From the NCBI RefSeq assembly GCF_018966525.1, contig NZ_CP076607.1, positions 1,178,001 through 1,242,000 of the forward strand: a stretch of 64,000 nt of DNA, written 5' to 3'. This stretch comes from Paenibacillus sophorae (GTDB lineage Bacteria > Bacillota > Bacilli > Paenibacillales > Paenibacillaceae). A model generated the notes under the pieces. It ran no database searches. It saw only the letters and a list, made by a program, of their open reading frames with translations, and was not told the origin of the DNA. Of this stretch, positions 33,956 through 42,612 are shown one piece after another; the first letter of the stretch is position 1, and each line of letters starts with the position of its first letter. A program made the position numbers and the translations under genes.

Positions 33956-35122
33956 ATGAACAATAATTTGAAAATTTACATGCTGACCCTGGTCAGTTTC
34001 TTTGTTGGCACGTCACAATTCGCCGTTGTGGGCATGCTGGATAAAGTTGCTGCTTCCGTAGGCGTATCGGTATCGACCGCAGGGCAGCTTATTACCGTAT
34101 TCGCGCTCGCTAATGCGATTGGCACGCCCGTTGTCATTATGGCGACGTCGAAGATGGATCAGCGCAAGCAGCTGCTTATGGCTCTCATCATTATATTACT
34201 CGGCATCGTCGCAACGCTCGCTCTGTCGGGCTTCGGCTTCCTGCTGGTTGCTCGTATCGTACTCGGGGTTGGAACGGGAATTTTCGTCGTCACGGCCTAT
34301 TCCATAGCTGCGAAGCTGGCTCCTCCGGGACGTCAAGGCGGAGCGATGTCCAATGTCTCAATGGGCTTTAGCGCTTCCCTTGTCTTCGGCGTTCCCCTCG
34401 GCCGCATTGTCTCCGCGGCGTATAGTTGGAAGCTGATCTTCTGGGGGATCGGCCTCTTCAGCTTGCTGGCCATCTTCGCCGTCGCACGGATGATCCCGGT
34501 CATGGAAAGCGAAGCGTCCGTCCCTCTCGGCAAGCGGCTTGCCTTCTTAAAGAATCCGAAGATTGCGGCCACCCTTGTTGTAACGTTCTTGGTGTTTGCC
34601 AGTTATTCGGTAGTTGATACGTATATCACCCCCTTTCTGGCCACCGTTATGCCGACGATGGAACGGAACATGAGTTACATTCTTTCCGCTATGGGGATCG
34701 CAAGCGTGATCGGCTCCAAGTTAGGCGGCTTCTTGGCGGATCGAATCGGCACTGTCCGCACGCTCATCGGCTCCATGATCGTCCAAGTTCTCACCTTTGC
34801 GCTGCTTTCCGTCGTTTCTGAACCGGTGAACATCACTATCATGTTGTTAATACTCTGGGAGATCGCTATCTGGTCGTTCGGGCCGACCCAGAACTTCAAC
34901 CTGGTCTCGATTGCTCCGGAAGCCTCCGGTATCGTGCTAAGTCTGAACAGTTCCTTCGTGCAGCTCGGCTTTGCAGCGGGTGCCGGCATAGGAGGAATCG
35001 TCGTGGGAGGCGTGTCCATAATGGCGACCACTTGGGTCGGTGCAGTCTCGGTATTGTTGGCGGTCGCCGTCGCGGTCGTCTCCTTAGGCCGTGCCCGTTC
35101 GTTATCGAGCTCCCGGCGATGA
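33956..35122 (+). CDS. MFS transporter (AraJ/chloramphenicol-efflux type), copy 2
   Basis: The 388-residue, 12-segment transporter is clearly paralogous to 25266-26438 (LKIYMLTLVSFFVGTSQFAVVGMLDKVA; AGQLITVFALANAIGTPVVI; GGFLADRIG). ATG 33956 has GGAGGAAAG upstream; a TTG at 33944 lies inside that site. It is followed by an aldo/keto reductase, the same pairing as at 24260-26438 but in reverse order. Drug or metabolite export is the family role. Confidence 0.9.
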   Translation: MNNNLKIYMLTLVSFFVGTSQFAVVGMLDKVAASVGVSVSTAGQLITVFALANAIGTPVVIMATSKMDQRKQLLMALIIILLGIVATLALSGFGFLLVARIVLGVGTGIFVVTAYSIAAKLAPPGRQGGAMSNVSMGFSASLVFGVPLGRIVSAAYSWKLIFWGIGLFSLLAIFAVARMIPVMESEASVPLGKRLAFLKNPKIAATLVVTFLVFASYSVVDTYITPFLATVMPTMERNMSYILSAMGIASVIGSKLGGFLADRIGTVRTLIGSMIVQVLTFALLSVVSEPVNITIMLLILWEIAIWSFGPTQNFNLVSIAPEASGIVLSLNSSFVQLGFAAGAGIGGIVVGGVSIMATTWVGAVSVLLAVAVAVVSLGRARSLSSSRR

Positions 35123-35158
35123 AGTTGAGATGGGAAAAACAATCAAAGGAGAATGAAC

Positions 35159-36010
35159 ATGAACTATTTTATTTTAAACAATGGTATGAAAATCCCGGTA
35201 CTCGGATTTGGTGTATGGAATCTTAAGGATACTGAACAATGCAAAAGTATCTTGAATTCAGCAATACAAGCGGGATATCGTTTGATTGATACCGCATCAG
35301 CATATTTGAACGAGACGGCAGTTGGTGAGGCCATAAAGGAATCAGGCGTTAAAAGATATGAATTATTTGTTACGTCCAAGCTTTGGGTTCAGGATACTGG
35401 ATATGAGAAAACAAAAGAAGCGTTTGAACGAACACTACAGCGTTTAGGGCTGGATTATCTTGATATGTATCTTATTCACTGGCCTTATGGCGACATTGCC
35501 GGAAGCTGGAAAGCGATGGAGGAACTTTATCACGAAGGAAAAATTAAAGCCATCGGTGTTAGTAATTTTTCAATTGGAGAAATGCAGAACCTTCTTGAAA
35601 TCGCTAGCGTAAAGCCGGTAGTCAATCAGGTGGAATGCCATCCATTATTTCAGCAAAAAGAACTTCGTGCCTTCCTGAAGGAGAACGAAATCTATCTTGA
35701 CGCGTGGTTTCCGCTTGGAAGCGGGAATAAGGATTTGCTTGAACACCCGCAGCTAAAACCAATCGCTGACAAGTACGGCAAAGAAAATGCACAGATCATC
35801 CTGAGATGGCACATGCAGGAAGGTGCGATTGCTCTACCAAAGTCAACTAAACCGGAACGCATTGCAAGCAATTTTGCCATTTGGGATTTTGAACTGACGG
35901 AACAGGAAATGAACGTCATCCGCAGTATCGACACAAACAAGAGGCTTTCCAATAACCCTGAAGATGAAGAAGTCAAAAAGAAAATCACAAGCTGGGTATT
36001 GGACATATGA
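35159..36010 (+). CDS. Aldo/keto reductase (DkgA / AKR5 type)
   Basis: This 283-residue NADPH-dependent reductase resembles 2,5-diketo-gluconate and methylglyoxal reductases. Catalytic residues: Asp in YRLIDTASAYLNE with Tyr, Lys in VTSKLWVQD and His in YLIHWPYGD. The cofactor motif is IALPKSTKPERIASNFAIWDF. ATG 35159 is chosen over ATG 35153 because AGGAG lies seven bases upstream. In E. coli dkgA is a target of YqhC, which supports the proposed regulon. Its stop overlaps the ApbE start. Confidence 0.92.
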   Translation: MNYFILNNGMKIPVLGFGVWNLKDTEQCKSILNSAIQAGYRLIDTASAYLNETAVGEAIKESGVKRYELFVTSKLWVQDTGYEKTKEAFERTLQRLGLDYLDMYLIHWPYGDIAGSWKAMEELYHEGKIKAIGVSNFSIGEMQNLLEIASVKPVVNQVECHPLFQQKELRAFLKENEIYLDAWFPLGSGNKDLLEHPQLKPIADKYGKENAQIILRWHMQEGAIALPKSTKPERIASNFAIWDFELTEQEMNVIRSIDTNKRLSNNPEDEEVKKKITSWVLDI

Positions 36011-36966
36011 ATCATGCTGACCCCAACCCAGCCATGAACACCAATGACTATAAGGCCAACTCTGCGGAGGACGGCACCGACCGGTTCGTGTTCACGTTCA
36101 AGGCCATTGGAACTGGGTGGGAGATCGAGACCCGCGAGCCGCTCAGCCGCCGGTTGCAGCAGCGCATTCTGAAGCGGATCGAACAATTCGACTCGACGTA
36201 TTCGCGGTTCCGCCAGGACTCTCTCGTATCTCGGGTCGCCGCCGCCCCTGACGGAGGCTGCTTCGACTTCCCGGACGACTCGGTTGCCCTCTTCGATCTT
36301 TATGATCGGCTCTACACGGCTACCGGGGGTGCCGTGGACCCGCTCGTTGGCCGTGACCTCGAACATCTCGGCTACGATCGGACGTACTCACTTACACCCG
36401 TGTCCGACCTTGTCCGAGCTCAGGCGAACGCCGGGGGGAAGGCGTCCTGGACGAAGGACGTCATACGGGACGGCACATCGCTTATCACGCGGCGTCCACT
36501 CGTGATTGACGTCGGAGCGGCGGGGAAAGGCTACCTCGTGGACATTGTCTCTGAGATTCTTCACGAGGCCGGATTCACCGAGTTCGTTGTCGACGGCAGC
36601 GGAGACCTCCGCCATTCGGGTGAATCCAGCATCCAGGTCGGGCTTGAGCACCCGTTCGATCCGAGTCTGGTGATCGGCGTGGTCAACCTGAACAATCAAG
36701 CCCTGTGCGCATCTGCAGTCAACAGACGCGCCTGGGGCGACGGGCTGCACCATGTGCTCGACGCCCGGACGGGCGTCCCGGTGAGCGATGTTGTCGCGAC
36801 TTGGGTTGTTGCGGACGAAGCCGCGACCGCCGATGGACTGGCGACGGCTCTCTTCTTCACAAGGGGGGACCATCTGGCGGAGGTCTTCCGATTCTCGTAC
36901 GTGCGGATGTATGCCGATGGCCGCGCTGAGATCTCGCAGAACTTCGACGGCGAGCTCTTTACGTGA
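36007..36966 (+). CDS. apbE: FAD:protein FMN transferase (ApbE)
   Basis: The 319-residue enzyme transfers FMN from FAD to a Thr or Ser of target proteins. Conserved parts: FDSTYSRFRQDSLVSR, AVDPLVGRDLEHLGYD, IDVGAAGKGYLVDIV (family DxGxxxKGY), VDGSGDLRHSG, HHVLDARTGVPV and ATADGLATALF (metal site). No signal peptide is visible, unlike many ApbE proteins that act outside the membrane. The ATG overlaps the preceding stop (ATGA). High-GC codon use (GTC, GCC, CGG) contrasts with the reductase before it, suggesting acquisition from an actinobacterium-like donor. The likely substrate in this window is the FMN_bind protein at 32993. Confidence 0.9.
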   Translation: MNHADPNPAMNTNDYKANSAEDGTDRFVFTFKAIGTGWEIETREPLSRRLQQRILKRIEQFDSTYSRFRQDSLVSRVAAAPDGGCFDFPDDSVALFDLYDRLYTATGGAVDPLVGRDLEHLGYDRTYSLTPVSDLVRAQANAGGKASWTKDVIRDGTSLITRRPLVIDVGAAGKGYLVDIVSEILHEAGFTEFVVDGSGDLRHSGESSIQVGLEHPFDPSLVIGVVNLNNQALCASAVNRRAWGDGLHHVLDARTGVPVSDVVATWVVADEAATADGLATALFFTRGDHLAEVFRFSYVRMYADGRAEISQNFDGELFT

Positions 36967-37047
36967 GGAGCGTAACCCGCAGCAACGCATACCTGTAAGG
37001 GACACAGCTTCCAGCAGACTTATGGCTTGCTGCAGCCCATATGACTT

Positions 37048-37100
37048 CCAAAAAAATCGGCGATCTGCACCGGTGGAATACCGGGAGCATATCGCCGATA
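37048..37100 (-). terminator. Hairpin with a T-run on the minus strand
   Basis: ATCGGCGAT and ATCGCCGAT form a 9-bp stem with an inner CCGG/CCGG pairing. The seven A before it make a T-tailed terminator on the minus strand; on the plus strand it could still end the ApbE transcript. Confidence 0.5.
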
Positions 37101-37149
37101 ACATTTTACTGTCTTTTCACAGGGATTGACTAAACGCCGCTCAGAGTGA

Positions 37150-38920
37150 GGCCACTGAAAAAGTCATCCAGTTATAGAAAGAGACAGTTTCTCAATAATT
37201 TGAAGAAGCTGTCTCTTTTTTCGGTATACTGAAAGCATCAAATTAAAGGCTGGTGGTCCTGATGCTTCCGAAACAGCAGAGCTAATCTTAAGTCCCTATA
37301 TTGAACTCTACAACATCTTGGTTCCTCAAGATCACATGTTGCGGAAAATGGACGAACTGGTGGACTTTAGCTTTGTCTACGAGGAGCTTCAGGAGAGCTA
37401 TTGCCACGACAACGGACGCACTGCGCAGGACCCGGTCCAGATGTTTAAGTATTTGCTACTCAAATCTATGTTTGACTTGTCTGATGTCGATTTAGTCGAG
37501 CGTTCGAAAACGGATTTGGCGTTCAAGTTCTTTCTGCATATGGCCCTCGAGGAAGAAGTGATCGAGCCCAGCCTGCTTACCAAGTTCCGCAAATTACGGC
37601 TCAAAGACATGAAGCTGCTGGATCTGCTCATCGGAAAAACGGTGAAAATTGCTATGGAAAAAGGCGTCATCCGCAGCAGATCGATCCATCATTGTGGATG
37701 CCACCCACACGAAGGCTCGCTATACCCAAAAGACGCCGCAAGAGGTATGCGGGAGCGCTCCAAAATACTGAGAAAAGCGATCTATACCATGGATAAGTCG
37801 ATGAAAAACGTCTTTTCGTGCAAACCGGTCACGAATGTCATTCAGGATGAAATTCGTTATTGCGAGCAGTTGATCGCGGTGGTTGAAGAGGACGGACATT
37901 TTACCGAATTGCCCAAGGTGAGGGAACCGCTCAACCTGCTTTCACCGTCTCCACTGTCATCCCCGCCGCTTTGCTTTTTTCTATCAACGTCTTTAGCTGC
38001 TTGCCGTCGGGTTGTTCGCCGGTGGTAATCGTGGCGGTCGTAATGATTCGCTCATCGCTCATCGCAATATGAGTCTTGTACCCGAAAAAAGAGGAGTCTG
38101 CACTTTTGTGGCCGACTTTGGCATCCGGATCCACGGAAGTTTGCAAATGCTCCAGGTCATCGGTAATGGTTTCTTTTGGCGATACCGCCCACTCGGAGAA
38201 AGACAATCTGGCGTATAGCGAACGAAATGAAATCGAACTCGTATCCAAACTAAATCCGCTCATTACCCAAGGCAACCGGAAGAAAGAAGACGAATTTGAG
38301 TTTAACAAAGATGCGGGGATGTATGTCTGCAAGGCCGGACATCTGGCGACGCGCCGGGCGCGGCAAGGAAAGAAAGGGAAGGGCAAAAACCAGGTGGATT
38401 GCTATATCTGCCCAAACAACGAAGTATTAAAGTATTCCACTACCAATCGTGAAGGCTATAGAGAGTACAAGAGTAACCCAGATAAATGTAAGGATTGTCC
38501 ATACCTGAGTCATTGCACAGAAAGCAAAAACCATATAAAGCTTGTTGTTCGCCATGTTTGGGAAGAATACATTGAAAAAGCTGAGGATATACGACATACA
38601 ACAGGTAGCAAAGAGCTTTATGCTCTCCGTAGTCAAACCATTGAACGGGTTTTTGCGGATGCCAAAGAGCTTCATGGCATGCGTTATGCAAAACACAGAG
38701 GTTTAGCCAGAGTAAAGATGGAACTAAACTTCTTATTTGCGTGTATGAATTTAAAGAAACTGGCAAATAGGTTGTGGAAGAACGGGCTAACCCCTTCGCT
38801 TTTGCAGCTATTTTCATTAATTCTTGAGATTTAAGGGAGAATATGTTATAAAATTCAAATGGCTTCTTGATTTTGAGTGAATTAAGAAGCCATAAGTCGA
38901 CAATCTGAACCCCCAGTTCG
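37150..38920 (+). mobile_element. IS1182-family element, hybrid with an internal inverted segment
   Basis: The left end (GGCCACTGAAAAA at 37150) and about 790 bp match the copy at 43296 nearly base for base. Then 37940-38177 is the reverse complement of the corresponding segment 44086-44324. After 38178 it follows the other copy again to about 38398, then changes to a different IS1182-type C-terminus (STTNREGYREYKSNPDKCKDC; ERVFADAKELHGMRYAKHRGL). No right inverted repeat in the expected orientation is seen; near 38922 the same end sequence occurs in forward orientation. Confidence 0.8.
37261..38834 (+). pseudogene. IS1182-type transposase, disrupted and chimeric
   Basis: The N-terminal part (DHMLRKMDELVDFSFVYEELQ) is intact, but the frame is lost where the inverted segment starts at 37940. 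The C-terminal half resumes at about 38178 and ends at 38834 with a sequence from another IS1182 group (KDCPYLSHCTESKNHIKLVV; LNFLFACMNLKKLAN). It also shares with the other copy a one-base shift near the natural start (37261). It cannot give an active transposase. Confidence 0.8.
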
Positions 38921-38962
38921 ACGAGGCCACTGAAAAACTGTTCAATTTGAAGATTCAGAAGA

Positions 38963-39303
38963 TTATAGGGGGACAACTTCCAGCACTTTTTGAATGCGGC
39001 TGACTTCTCGGGGACGCTCTTCAATAAGGCTTCGGCGGTACCGAATCAATTCTCTTAGTTCGCGTTGTTCTCGTTTTGGGATAAAGCTACCTTTTAAGAG
39101 ACCGTGGCGTAGCAAACCGGCAATCCATTCCGCATCTTTGACATCGGTTTTGCGGCCAGGAACGTTCTTGATATGTTGGGCGTTCACCTCAAGGGTTTCG
39201 ATATCTTCGAGCTCTAGGAGATTGTAAATGGGCTTCCAGTAGACTCCCGTACTCTCCATTGCAACGTGAGAATACCTTTTGTCTTTGATCCAATCGGCGA
39301 CTC
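38963..39303 (-). pseudogene. IS110-family transposase fragment
   Basis: The reading ADWIKDKRYSHVA, then MESTGVYWKPIYNLLE and GRKTDVKDAEWIAGLLRHGLL, is the DEDD-type N-terminal region of IS110 transposases, with the Lys-x-Asp-x-x-Asp motif in KTDVKDAEW. Both ends are missing. It marks a rearranged junction beside the IS1182 hybrid. Confidence 0.8.
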
Positions 39304-39408
39304 ATTTCCCGGGGATCTGATGGGCGAATATTAAGCCGATCATCGTCCAGAAGCATCAGAAGAATGTGACCGGAATCAAAGATTGATTATTTCCTTCTAC
39401 TCCAAACC

Positions 39409-40056
39409 TTAGTAATCATATTTAAAAATAACCTGATCTTTTGAATCTCGTCCTTCAATGTTCCTAATTTTCATTTCTCCACCTATTACAACATCTAAAA
39501 ATGTTTTGTTGTCAGACTTCAATCTAACTGAATTAGTAAAATCATTAAAATCTTCTTGATAATTTAACCTTACTTCTGATATAGACTTGTCGTTTATAAA
39601 TCCAAAAAACGCTTTAAAGTTCCTCTTTCCATCTGACATTTTACTAGATAAATTAATTACACTAAAAGGTTTGCTTTCATCGATGGGATAAAGATCAATG
39701 AATTGCAACACGTATTGATCCTCTTTCCAGTCAGCATAAATAACTCCAATTGCATTATTTTTGTCGGTAATATAAAAAGTAGAAAAAATAGAATTACTAT
39801 TATAATATGGATAATCAAGATTGATATACTTACTATCAATATTTTTATTAAGTCTTTTCTCAATCCCATCCTTGACTAATTTTTTAAGATCCGTAGCGCT
39901 CACAGCGTAATTTTCTGCTTTATATACCGTTCCTTTACCACTTCCTTGGAAGTTGATATTTTGATTCGAGGAACTATTATCTTTAAATAGGCCACAACTT
40001 GAAAGCAAAACTAGCACGGTTAATATTACAAAGTACTTAATAATATTTGTTTTCAT
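39409..40056 (-). CDS. Putative lipoprotein, unknown function (AT-rich island)
   Basis: This 215-residue protein has a lipoprotein signal (IIKYFVILTVLVLLSSC, Cys at about residue 21) and a polar extracellular part rich in Asn, Lys and Asp (TVYKAENYAVSATDLKKLVK, DLYPIDESKPFSVINLSSK). I do not recognise a family. It lies 5 bp after the subtilase gene and ends a three-gene operon with low GC compared with its surroundings. In an operon with a secreted protein and protease it could be an immunity or chaperone protein; that is speculation. Confidence 0.7.
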   Translation of the reverse strand: MKTNIIKYFVILTVLVLLSSCGLFKDNSSSNQNINFQGSGKGTVYKAENYAVSATDLKKLVKDGIEKRLNKNIDSKYINLDYPYYNSNSIFSTFYITDKNNAIGVIYADWKEDQYVLQFIDLYPIDESKPFSVINLSSKMSDGKRNFKAFFGFINDKSISEVRLNYQEDFNDFTNSVRLKSDNKTFLDVVIGGEMKIRNIEGRDSKDQVIFKYDY

Positions 40057-40061
40057 TTATT

Positions 40062-40952
40062 TTACTCCTTAAACAGTTGATCTAATTCTAAGATGCGAAC
40101 AAGCCTATCGGTATTTTTCCAATGCGCCATGTATGTTTCTGTATGTTCATAAAGATATTTAGTTATCTCAGAGCTTGGTAAATTTGGATACATAGCCTTA
40201 GTTAAGGCAACGATAGATGTTATAAAAGGAACCGCAACAGACGATCCTGAGTAAGAACTAATTTGATTTTCACCTTCTCCTATAGATAGAATATCTTCTC
40301 CAGGGAAGAACAAGTCAATATTTTTATTAAAGGTCGAATAACTCGATATATTATAATGATTATCTAATGAACCAACTGAGATTATTCCAGGAATTTTGTA
40401 TGAAGCCGGATATAATTCTTGCTCTAACCCCGAGTTTCCAGCTGAAGCAACAAATACAATATTTTGGGAGATGGCATACTCTATAGTATCTTTTAATTCT
40501 TGATTATACTTTTTTGTGCTTACCGATAAACTAATAACATCGACATCTTTTTTAAGCATTGCTTTTATGCCATTGATTAATTTTTCCGCGGTAAAATTTT
40601 CCTCAAGGTTGTACGAATACATTTGTATACCGGGAATTAATCCTTTATATTTGTTTGCCTTCGTCGGTTTAGCACCAATTATTGCAGAGACAATTGAACC
40701 ATGCCCAATTTCTTCACTCCATGAGTTGGATAAATTAATTATATTAAGGTTTGGATGTTTCGTAATCCCAACATCAATAATTCCTATCTTAATTTTTTTT
40801 ATTTTTTTTGATTTTATCGGTATAATTAAATAATTGGTCCCGAGCATTTTAAGTTGTGACCCGTTATAGTCGCTCGTTAATACAAACGTCTTTTCTTGTG
40901 GGAATGCTATAGTAATTAAACACATCACGATTAATAATAAAGTAATTCTCAT
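40062..40952 (-). CDS. S8 family serine protease (subtilase)
   Basis: This 296-residue protease has an N-terminal hydrophobic segment (ITLLLIVMCLITIAFP). Catalytic triad: Asp in KIGIIDVGIT, His in EIGHGSIVSAIIGA and Ser in SGSSVAVPFITSI; the oxyanion Asn is in VASAGNSG. The Ser motif is GSSVAVP rather than GTSMAxP. There is almost no propeptide, and the domain is small for a subtilase. Expressed with the secreted protein upstream, it may process that protein. Confidence 0.87.
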   Translation of the reverse strand: MRITLLLIVMCLITIAFPQEKTFVLTSDYNGSQLKMLGTNYLIIPIKSKKIKKIKIGIIDVGITKHPNLNIINLSNSWSEEIGHGSIVSAIIGAKPTKANKYKGLIPGIQMYSYNLEENFTAEKLINGIKAMLKKDVDVISLSVSTKKYNQELKDTIEYAISQNIVFVASAGNSGLEQELYPASYKIPGIISVGSLDNHYNISSYSTFNKNIDLFFPGEDILSIGEGENQISSYSGSSVAVPFITSIVALTKAMYPNLPSSEITKYLYEHTETYMAHWKNTDRLVRILELDQLFKE

Positions 40953-40972
40953 TTCTTACCCCTTGTTAAATA

Positions 40973-41000
40973 GAGAAGGAAGCAAAAGTGCTCCCTTCTC
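40973..41000 (-). terminator. Weak terminator/attenuator between the secreted-protein and protease genes
   Basis: GAGAAGGGAGC pairs with GCTTCCTTCTC (one mismatch) in the minus-strand RNA, followed by a short TATTT. Its place after the first gene suggests that the secreted protein is made in excess over the protease and lipoprotein. Confidence 0.5.
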
Positions 41001-41007
41001 ATTACAG

Positions 41008-42039
41008 TTATTTGAAGTAAGCTTCCCAGAAAAGTACCACTGCGGCTCCACATACTTCAATAATAGCGTATTCGTTCCAGGAGTCACCTCCGCTAACACT
41101 GAAGTTTAGTGCAATACCATAAAAACCAATCTCCCCACCTACTGACGAGCTTATGGTAAATCTTGCAGCAGTATATCCTTGGATATAATCATCACCAGTA
41201 GCTGATTCTCCTTGATGTGTAGCAGAGTCAGTGACAGTAATAAAACCACTACTAGATGAAGCACCTTGACTATTTATGTAGTGTACTGACCACTTCTGAT
41301 GATCCGTATAACCGTTATTCTTAATTTGATAGGTAAATGTGTTATTTACCTTTGCCCAATACGAACTACTTTGAAATTTAATGTCGTTAGTATTGTAATA
41401 GTATCCAGATGATGTCAGATTTTCTTCTCGATACATATCATCCTCACCAAATGCACCACTCCAAGGTCCAGGATACCAAGTATCTGTAGTATAGCTTTCA
41501 TCAGTTTCTGGTTTAATTTTAACAACTTCGCCTGTTCTTGTAACAGAACTACCGTCGGGGTATTTTATCGTGGCTTTATTTAAACTAGCTATTGACTTGT
41601 TACTTTTTTGAAGCTCTTGCATGTCTTTTGTTCCTCTTGCAATAACAGAACTATGTTCAAAAATGGTTTTTATTGCTCTTTCATCTAAGTTTAATGCCTT
41701 ACTTCTGATTTCAAACATATTAAAATTTGTATCTTCATCACTATAAGATGAAATTTCATCGAAATTAATTTTTTTACTCTCTTTCTCTAATTTTGCTGCA
41801 AGGATATCTAATTTTGCGTAATAATCGGCATCTTCAGAATTAACTCCTTCGTTTACCATTTCATCAATAAGTTCTTGTTTTGACTTATTATTGTGACCCT
41901 TATCCAAGTTATAGTCAATTTTCAAACTTTGAATTGCAGTCTTATCATTTTGAGGAATACTATCTGAGGCATACGCACTCATGGAAAGGGAAGTAACTAG
42001 TGTAAATACAATTGGAATACTAATGATTTTTTTGAACAT
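41008..42039 (-). CDS. Secreted protein of unknown function (AT-rich island)
   Basis: This 343-residue protein has a signal peptide (IISIPIVFTLVTSLSMSAYA), a charged helical region to about residue 150 and a beta-rich C-terminal half with many Ser, Tyr, Asn and Thr (SSYWAKVNNTFTYQIKNNGY). It ends in a hydrophobic tail with the only visible cysteine (IIEVCGAAVVLFWEAYF). AGGAGG lies before ATG 42039. I recognise no family. A perfect palindrome lies just upstream. It heads the operon with a subtilase and a lipoprotein, and could be a toxin, bacteriocin-like or surface protein processed by the protease. Confidence 0.75.
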   Translation of the reverse strand: MFKKIISIPIVFTLVTSLSMSAYASDSIPQNDKTAIQSLKIDYNLDKGHNNKSKQELIDEMVNEGVNSEDADYYAKLDILAAKLEKESKKINFDEISSYSDEDTNFNMFEIRSKALNLDERAIKTIFEHSSVIARGTKDMQELQKSNKSIASLNKATIKYPDGSSVTRTGEVVKIKPETDESYTTDTWYPGPWSGAFGEDDMYREENLTSSGYYYNTNDIKFQSSSYWAKVNNTFTYQIKNNGYTDHQKWSVHYINSQGASSSSGFITVTDSATHQGESATGDDYIQGYTAARFTISSSVGGEIGFYGIALNFSVSGGDSWNEYAIIEVCGAAVVLFWEAYFK

Positions 42040-42060
42040 TTTTCCTCCTAATGTCATAAA

Positions 42061-42082
42061 TTAATAATTGGCCAATTATTAA
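42061..42082 (-). promoter_or_regulatory. Perfect 22-bp palindrome upstream of the secreted-protein gene
   Basis: The half-site TTAATAATTGG is followed directly by its complement. It begins 22 bp before the start codon. The half-site AATAATTGG recurs at 42135-42143. It is probably an operator, or a hairpin in the leader. The rest of the stretch 42083-42330 is AT-rich and presumably contains the promoter, which I could not assign. Confidence 0.55.
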
Positions 42083-42330
42083 ACTTAGAATCTTAAGGAT
42101 CCGTTAAGGTCTTGTTAATATAACACTAATATTCAATAATTGGAATATATAAGTAAATATTATTTATCTTTTCACTAAATGGACAATTAATTCCATAATT
42201 TAAAAAATGATTCCATCACGAATCTTACTCTGGAGTATATACTGTAACTGCACGCGATAGAATAATAGAGTATTACGCTATCGATTGACAAAAGCATGTG
42301 AAAAGGGGGCTAGCAATCCTATTAGAGTTT

Positions 42331-42560
42331 AAAGCGTGTCTGCAAACCTACTTTAACCACAGCAAAATAGAGGCCAGCGATAAAAAGGCCATGAAGGTGC
42401 AAGCCAACTTGTCATAACGAGTGGCCAAGAGCACTTGGTGACAAACGCCAGCGATATGCCAGAGGCAAATCGGGTAGGTACTTGCTTTTCAGGAACCCTA
42501 GTACGCTGGCAAGTCGCGACACGGGGCTCCGGTTCGCTCAATCCACATTGAGATATTTAA
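42331..42560 (-). pseudogene. Internally deleted IS5-family transposase remnant
   Basis: In reverse orientation the piece next to 42342 encodes AFLSLASILLWLK before a stop, matching the end of IS5 transposases (compare AFLTLLSIRLWLK at 12056). The piece near 42500-42560 encodes RTGAPCRDLPAY, matching the N-terminal part. The middle is deleted. The left end CTGCAAACCTACTTTAACC resembles the end of the element at 12040 but is not the same. Confidence 0.7.
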
Positions 42561-42612
42561 AACAAAGAACCGGAGCGGCTTCTTGGAACGCTCTCTTTGC
42601 GACACTAAATAG

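Noticed and set aside
36388..37104. A 238-codon minus-strand frame
   Set aside because: It is antisense to ApbE, and the high GC explains the open frame.
37940..38178. Phase-variable invertible promoter
   Set aside because: No flanking inverted repeats and no invertase gene nearby; the segment is coding sequence of the IS.
38427..39024. Two minus-strand open frames of 89 and 194 codons
   Set aside because: They are shadows across the IS1182 hybrid and IS110 junction with no coherent domain.
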